This document shows, piece by piece, positions 58,494-64,000 of a stretch of 64,000 nucleotides of DNA. This DNA is from Planococcus citri (taxonomy: Eukaryota > Arthropoda > Insecta > Hemiptera > Pseudococcidae), in contig NC_088681.1 in NCBI RefSeq assembly GCF_950023065.1, positions 7,936,001-8,000,000 of the forward strand, given 5' to 3'. The notes beneath the pieces were generated by a model. That model searched no databases. It had not been told where the DNA came from and saw only the letters and a program-made list of their open reading frames with translations. A program made the translations under genes and the position numbers. Each line of letters opens with the position of its first letter. Position 1 is the first letter of the stretch.

Positions 58494-58666
58494 AATCAGG
58501 ATTTTGAGTGAAGGGGTACCAGTTGTATTGACAATCTGATAGTCGGAGGTTTCAGAGGAAGGGTTATTTTTTATTATTTTATTTACAATATTAACAATTT
58601 CAGAAAAATTTTCCTGTCCTACCTCTTCCCCATCTCCGTTTGTTGCCGTGAAAACGGTACCCCTAT

Positions 58667-60347
58667 CTAATTGTTTTTTTGCGTTTCTGATGATTTTTCA
58701 TCATTCCTGTTTTTTGAGTTATTGATTTGCAGATTACTTTCAGTGTTTTGTGGTCCTTCACCATTATAGTTACCCTGATTATTTCGGAAACCTCTTCTAT
58801 TTCCTGGATTACCATTACCTTGAACATTTTGACCCAAATTACCATCGTTTCCATTTTTATACCAACAATTGTTCACAAAGTGACCAAATTTTCCGCAAAA
58901 ATTGCATTTTGGGGCGGAATTATTTCCTTGCGCATTTTGACCTGGATTTCCACCATTTCCATTTTTATACCAACAATTATTCGCGTAGTGGCCAAATTTT
59001 CCACAAAAATAGCATTTTGGCATGGAATTATTATTTTGAAAATTTTGACCCGAATTTCCATTAATGTTGTACCCAAAATTTCCAAAATTTTGATTTCCTG
59101 GAGCTTGAAAATTTTGATTATTGTTTTGATTGTTATACCAGCAGTTACGTCTAATGTGACCCGTTTTTCCACATCCAAAACATTGGGGTCGATTTTCTGA
59201 ATTTTGGTTTCTATTGTTATTTTGGTTATTATTAAAATTGTTGAAGTTCCTATTATTTTGTCGTGGTCTGAAATTATTTTGCGGTTGATTTTGTACAGCA
59301 AAAATGTTCTTTGGTTCTTCTTGATTTTCCTTTGCAATTTTGTCGAGAGTAGCTTTTGTATCTTTGTCATTTATTTGGTCACGAATGTACAGGGTTTCCT
59401 CATAGTTCGCAATGTTCTGCCTCAATTTTTGTTCTGTTGTATTGTCAAATAAACCAATTTTTTCAACGAGAGTCGCGGATAACGTTTTTTTAATTTTTTT
59501 ACATAGTCGTTCCTCACTAATATTAGGTTCGATTTTTTTCAGCAATTTTTTCACTGTTTCGATGTGGCTATCAATGTCATCACCACTCTGATAACGCAAT
59601 TTTTTTATTTTATTTTTTATCTGTTGCACGTTTGGAGTATAACGAGTAGTTAGAAATATTTTCATCAAATCATATGTATTTTGAGTGGTTTTTGAGTGAT
59701 GAAATAAATCAAGTGCGTCATCTTTAAGATAGAATTCGAGCCATGTCATTTTGACCTTGTCCTCCTCCCATTTATAATAAGTCGCAATCGCTTCAAATTG
59801 TTTGAAAAACCGAGTAATATCTTCATGTTTGTTACCTGAAAAAGATGGGGTTGGTGGTGCGGGTAGTTTTGGGTTCGTCATATCTCTTCTATGGTTCTCA
59901 AGAAAGTTCAAAAATTTAGTTAATATTTGGATGCGAGCCAAACGTATTTCTTTTTCTCGTTCTTTGCTTTCGTTAATGTCAAGGTCAAGTAAGTTGTCGT
60001 TTTGTTCGTCTTCTTCTTGTTCCAAAAGGAGAGCTGCTCTTTCTGTATCTGAATTTTTTTCAAAAATATCCCAATAATTCCCTTGTTTATATTTTTGTTT
60101 TTTCTCACTCAAATAATCCGAAATTTGTTTGTAAAATTCTGCGTTTTCCCCTGACTTTAAGTATTTTTTTATAAATTTTCTCTAATTTCAAGTTTTCTTT
60201 TGAAAAAAGAACAACAATATCACGAACACGTTTTCGTAAATTTTCAACGTTATTTTCAGTCTTAAATTGATATGCCTTCAATAACTCAACTAACTCAGTT
60301 TTTTGTAACCCATAAATCCACGAAGTGGAGGGGTTTTTTTCGGTCAT
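58667..60347 (-). CDS. gag: Retrotransposon gag (right copy), N-terminus frameshifted
   Basis: Frames 60105-60347 and 58667-60112 match the left copy, with the same one-base frame change at the 7-T run 60164-60170 and the same three CCHC knuckles. The shared frameshift shows that the lesion was present before duplication. Confidence 0.88.
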
Positions 60348-60727
60348 AAATAACTCAATTTACGTATTTCAATTAAAGGACACTGATTCAAAGTTGGGAA
60401 ACAATAAATAACGAAAATGTGAATAAGTTTGAAATTTTGGGACGAAATAAATCGCGAAGTAAATACCATTAAATTTGGTACAAAATAAGTCTCGAAAACG
60501 TAAATAAAATTTGAAATTTGGGACCAAAATGAATTTCAAAATTGTAAATAAAATAAAAATTTGGGACAAAAATCAGTAAATAGTAAAGTTACACATGAAT
60601 ACAGAATTTTCCAATCTACTTTCTCTCAAAATTCACGAATTCGATGATGTACGTAAAATCATTCTACCTGGATTGAATGTTGACCAGGCATCTTGAGTTT
60701 TCACAGGAAAAATGGACCCTTTGATCT

Positions 60728-60847
60728 GGAATGGATTGAACAACTAGATAACGACTTCTGTATAAATTGGACCCTTTGATTCGATCTGGACTGGATTGAA
60801 CAACTAGATAACAACTTCTGTATAAATTGGACCCTTTGATTCAGGAC
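60728..60847 (-). repeat. Two 60-bp tandem repeats in the retrotransposon leader (right copy)
   Basis: Counterpart of 52081-52200, same two units. Confidence 0.85.
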
Positions 60848-60860
60848 AGGATTCAACGTA

Positions 60861-60871
60861 GTTGGGCGCCA
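60861..60871 (-). promoter_or_regulatory. Primer-binding site, tRNA-Lys type (right copy)
   Basis: TGGCGCCCAAC on the minus strand, three bases from the LTR end. Confidence 0.7.
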
Positions 60872-60874
60872 AGT

Positions 60875-61630
60875 TGTAAGGGGGGATCTGGACCTTTGAA
60901 CCAATGATCTTTGAATTTAACCGATTACCAATCTCCAAACAATCTTCGAAACGAAATTAATCACCAATCTTCAGACAATTCTTTGAAATGCAACAGTCAA
61001 CCAAACTTCCCTCGAATAGCAAATGACAACTATCTCCTTAAATATTCAGAGGATCTCGAACCGTTTTTTGAGGATGATAATAACCAAAATTGATCCAGTG
61101 ATCTGTTGGATTGACTCGTAGATAATCACAATTTGACTCGTAGATAATCACAATTTGATTCGTAGATAATCACAATTTGATTCTGTGTTGATTTACCATA
61201 TAATTCGATCAATAAAATTTACCTTTTGAACTTTTTCTCAAAACAACAATATTAAGTAGCACAATTCAAGTCTCAAGTTCTCCTCGGAAAAACGAAATTA
61301 ACACAGTCCGAGCTTTGATTTTACGTTTTTTTAATTCAATTTGAGCATAATAATCTACGAAAAATTTAATACAAAAAGATCCAACGAAAATTAACACAAT
61401 AGCTCTTATCAACGAGATATGGAAAGATTATTCGCGTATTTTTAATTCGATGTTGTTAATCAGGCCGAAAAGTGAATAATAATCCACAGTGGTTTTTATT
61501 TCTATTGCCAAATACAATTCCCTTCCATATTTTCGATAAAATACCGTTAAATCACGCGATGCGAGCTCCAGTTTTGTTTTGTTGCCTCAGCAATTTCAAA
61601 AAAATTTTTTCCTTACATAAACTAATTTTG
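60875..61630 (-). repeat. LTR C (5' LTR of right copy, possibly truncated)
   Basis: Matches LTRs A and B except for T instead of C at 61194. It diverges from them after ACTAATTTTG at 61630. Because 13 bases beyond the CCTTACA word are still shared with the internal flank of the other LTRs, the true LTR probably extends farther and this copy has lost its outer end. Confidence 0.8.
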
Positions 61631-61887
61631 TCTAATTATTGCCAAAGTCGATAACGGTATTTTTTCTGTAAATTCTCTTCGTAACAGTACCTACTAGTTT
61701 GTAAGGTGTCTATGGCTTTTTCCAGTACTAGCAGTACCTTACAATGACCTTGTTTATTTGTAATGCATTTGTTAATGCGCAGTTATCAGGATCTTCAATC
61801 TTTAATTTTACATAAGAATCATTAAAAAATCATCAAATATTTAAATTTAGGAGAATAATTTATTAGGAATACGAGTACAGTACATAA
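61631..61887. other. Flank between LTR C and foldback element
   Basis: About 130 bp here (from about 61760, GTTAATGCGCAGTTATCAGG onward) is similar to 38735-38860. A short inverted pair TTGTAAGGT / ACCTTACAA lies at about 61698-61745. No gene. Confidence 0.45.
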
Positions 61888-63127
61888 TGGGTCATTCCAT
61901 GCCAAATCGGCGGATTTTTGCACGAGGGGTCTTCGATTTTTTTCAAAATCAGATCATTTGTAGAGGTCATCAAATGATGACGAATTACGCAAACCGGACA
62001 TTTTTTCGATTTTTTTTGACGGAGCTGTGGCGCTTCAAAGTTCTCCAAAATGGCCGAAAATGGAAAATTTCAGTTGCAAATTGCTCCGGTTGTACGTGGT
62101 ATAGAATTTTGAACTTTTTTTCAAATTGTAGTACTTTGAGAGGGTAATCGACGAGTGATGTCAAAATCAGTGTTGCCACTTTCAAAAACCTAAAAAAATC
62201 GATTTTAAAACTTATAATTTAAATATAACCACGATCTCGGCGAGTAAAAATTCTGAAAAAATTCTCAGTTTTAGTCCTTTTTACGTAGAATAACATATCA
62301 AAAAATTAAACTGGCATCTTTCTTCATTTTCGAGAAAAAAAAATTACAAGTTTTACAATTGCTGCAAAAGTACCATCCGAAACCTAAAAAATGAAAATTT
62401 TTGCATTTTTGAAATATTTTACCAATGTGTAGACGATAATGTGAAAAAAATCCCCCTCCTCCCATTTGTCAACGAATTGACATTTTTCGTGCTATAAATT
62501 TTTATTTCAAGAGTGAAATTAATGCATTTTTCGTCAATTTGTCGACAAATTGGGGGGAGGGGGATTTTTTTCACATTATCGTCTACACATTGGTAAAATA
62601 TTTCAAAAATGCAAAAATTTTCATTTTTTAGGTTTCGGATGGTACTTTTGCAGCAATTGTAAAACTTGTAATTTTTTTTTCTCGAAAATGAAGAAAGATG
62701 CCAGTTTAATTTTTTGATATGTTATTCTACGTAAAAAGGACTAAAACTGAGAATTTTTTCAGAATTTTTACTCGCCGAGATCGTGGTTATATTTAAATTA
62801 TAAGTTTTAAAATCGATTTTTTTAGGTTTTTGAAAGTGGCAACACTGATTTTGACATCACTCGTCGATTACCCTCTCAAAGTACTACAATTTGAAAAAAA
62901 GTTCAAAATTCTATACCACGTACAACCGGAGCAATTTGCAACTGAAATTTTCCATTTTCGGCCATTTTGGAGAACTTTGAAGCGCCACAGCTCCGTCAAA
63001 AAAAATCGAAAAAATGTCCGGTTTGCGTCATTCGTCATCGTTTGATGACCTCTACAAATGATCTGATTTTGAAAAAAATCGAAGACCCCTCGTGCAAAAA
63101 TCCGCCGATTTGGCATGGAATGACCCA
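61888..63127. mobile_element. Long foldback element, 1240 bp, nearly identical arms
   Basis: Begins TGGGTCATTCCATGCC and ends GGCATGGAATGACCCA. The two arms of about 580 bp are reverse complements with only scattered differences (for example AAATGATGACG versus AAACGATGACG), meeting around 62507 in a short AT-rich spacer with CCCCCTCC / GGGAGGGGG. No coding capacity. A solo right arm is at 37722-38049. The flanking sequence resembles an uninterrupted copy at 38735-38905, which marks the insertion point. Confidence 0.9.
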
Positions 63128-63504
63128 ATATATGTATTATGGATTTGTAGGTGATGATTATGTGTTCAAAAAGATTGGTTAGTACTCTTACATAATAATT
63201 ACTTGGGGGCTCCGCCCCCTGACCCCACATTCGTTCTGGGCGGCAAACCCCCCTTCGCTCTCCCTTTTCTCTCTCAGAACTTGCTTTTTCAAGGTTGCTC
63301 CCAAGTCCCTTTCCTTACAACTATTATTAAGCAAAATGAGTAATTAAAAAAAGAAATACTCTGCTGAGAAGTATACGTATAAGTTTGTTTTTTTGTTTAC
63401 TATTATTTTGATGATAAATAAAATGCTTAGCAAATTGGAAATATTCGGCTGAGAAATAGTGCCGGCGTTAGCACTGTCGCATATGTCGCAAAGTGCGACA
63501 CAGC

Positions 63505-63543
63505 AGATTTCTGGTGTGTCGCATTGCGACATACCAGAAATCT
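63505..63543. repeat. Hairpin with 18-bp arms
   Basis: AGATTTCTGGTGTGTCGC pairs with GCGACATACCAGAAATCT across three bases, with one mismatch. Further TGTCGCA words flank it. Confidence 0.8.
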
Positions 63544-63664
63544 GTCGCCACATAGGAGAAAATTTGAAAAATTGAAAAAAAATGTCAATTTGGTAGCAAA
63601 ATTGTTAATTTGCCGACAGAATCACCGATCTATCCTTAAAATTCTCATTTTTTTCAAAAGCTTT

Positions 63665-63925
63665 TGCCCTCGCTTCGCTCGGGCTAAATTAATATGTTCT
63701 ATTTCTCAAATTCTTCATAGTTGTGCTTGGAAAGTATTTTTATTTAGACTTTTAAAAATGTCAGTAGTGGAAAACAGACTTTTCACATCAAAATTACAGC
63801 TGTTTTGCTTCTTGAAACTTCAAGTTTTTGATAGCTTTAGCCCTCACTTCGCTCGGGCCAATGTTGTTCTATTTTTCAAAACACATATTTGCCAAAGGTT
63901 TTGCCCTCGCTTCGGTCTGGAATTC
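63665..63925. repeat. Three dispersed copies of a CCCTCGCTTCGCTCGGGC motif
   Basis: Found near 63666, 63840 and 63902, the last one altered. Each follows a TTTTG or TTTAG run. The word is close to palindromic and probably belongs to a high-copy repeat. Confidence 0.6.
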
Positions 63926-64000
63926 AAGATACTGATTTCAAAAATTTTTAAAATACGAGTATGAAAACCAAATAGAAAAATTCTACAAATAGGAACTCAG

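Larger units (their letters stand above)
43581..61630 (-). mobile_element. Ty3/gypsy LTR retrotransposon, head-to-tail tandem sharing a central LTR
   Basis: Three LTRs (43581, 52228, 60875) flank two internal regions; every feature repeats with an offset of exactly 8647 bp, and encoded proteins are identical in both copies. The element is read on the minus strand, with gag, protease, reverse transcriptase, RNase H, integrase order, which is diagnostic of Ty3/gypsy. No envelope-like frame lies between integrase and the 3' LTR. Both copies carry the same disabling changes. No target-site duplication is evident at the outer ends. Confidence 0.92.
63128..64000. other. Repeat-rich right end, no supportable gene
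   Basis: Contains GGGGGCTCCGCCCCC near 63203, a hairpin at 63505-63543 and repeats of CCCTCGCTTCGCTCGGGC type. A 146-codon frame at 63524-63964 is made largely of these repeats and is not convincing as a gene. Confidence 0.4.

Noticed and set aside
63524..63964. 146-codon frame at the right end
   Set aside because: Built from the CCCTCGCTTCGCTCGGGC repeats and AT-rich DNA; no recognisable domain.

Overview
This is animal nuclear DNA, most likely from a scale insect of the mealybug type. Genes are split by short GT-AG introns, intergenic DNA is AT-rich and full of short TACC/GGTA-type runs, there is an insect odorant receptor gene, and the left edge carries a protein resembling a large family I remember from mealybug genomes. 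The species assignment is inference. No bacterial features were seen.

Layout. 1-1438 (minus): 3'-truncated member of an uncharacterised family, divergently arranged with the next gene across about 670 bp that holds a small inverted-repeat element. 2109-14751 (plus): complete REV3L, the catalytic subunit of DNA polymerase zeta, in 23 exons; the splice model closes in frame at 2855 codons. 15851-23886 (plus): complete PNISR-like serine/arginine-rich nuclear protein, 11 exons, 812 codons. 24.9-27.0 kb: satellite-like array built on TAACGTTA words. 28578-35142 (minus): complete nine-exon gene for a secreted modular serine protease homologue (degenerate LDLa, two sushi domains, trypsin-like fold) with all three catalytic residues replaced. 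36.9-38.4 kb: two truncated foldback elements abutting two orphan immunoglobulin-domain exons. 41936-43525 (minus): four-exon odorant receptor gene. 43581-61630 (minus): Ty3/gypsy LTR retrotransposon in a head-to-tail tandem, LTR-internal-LTR-internal-LTR, with a period of exactly 8647 bp. 61888-63127: long foldback element with near-identical arms. The right end is repeat-rich and has no gene I can support.

How parts interact. REV3L and PNISR are housekeeping nuclear genes lying head to tail, and their largest introns are swollen by foldback elements. The receptor gene begins 56 bp from the end of the retrotransposon and is read in the same direction, so the LTR may now act as its upstream region. 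The retrotransposon has a clean -1 frameshift signal between gag and protease but is inactivated by a gag frameshift, a stop codon between protease and reverse transcriptase, and a solo LTR of another element inserted in reverse transcriptase. Both copies carry the same lesions, so the tandem formed after inactivation or is an assembly product.

The most notable items are the triad-less modular protease, the tandem retrotransposon beside an odorant receptor, the repeat-rich REV3L central exon, and the several unrelated foldback families.
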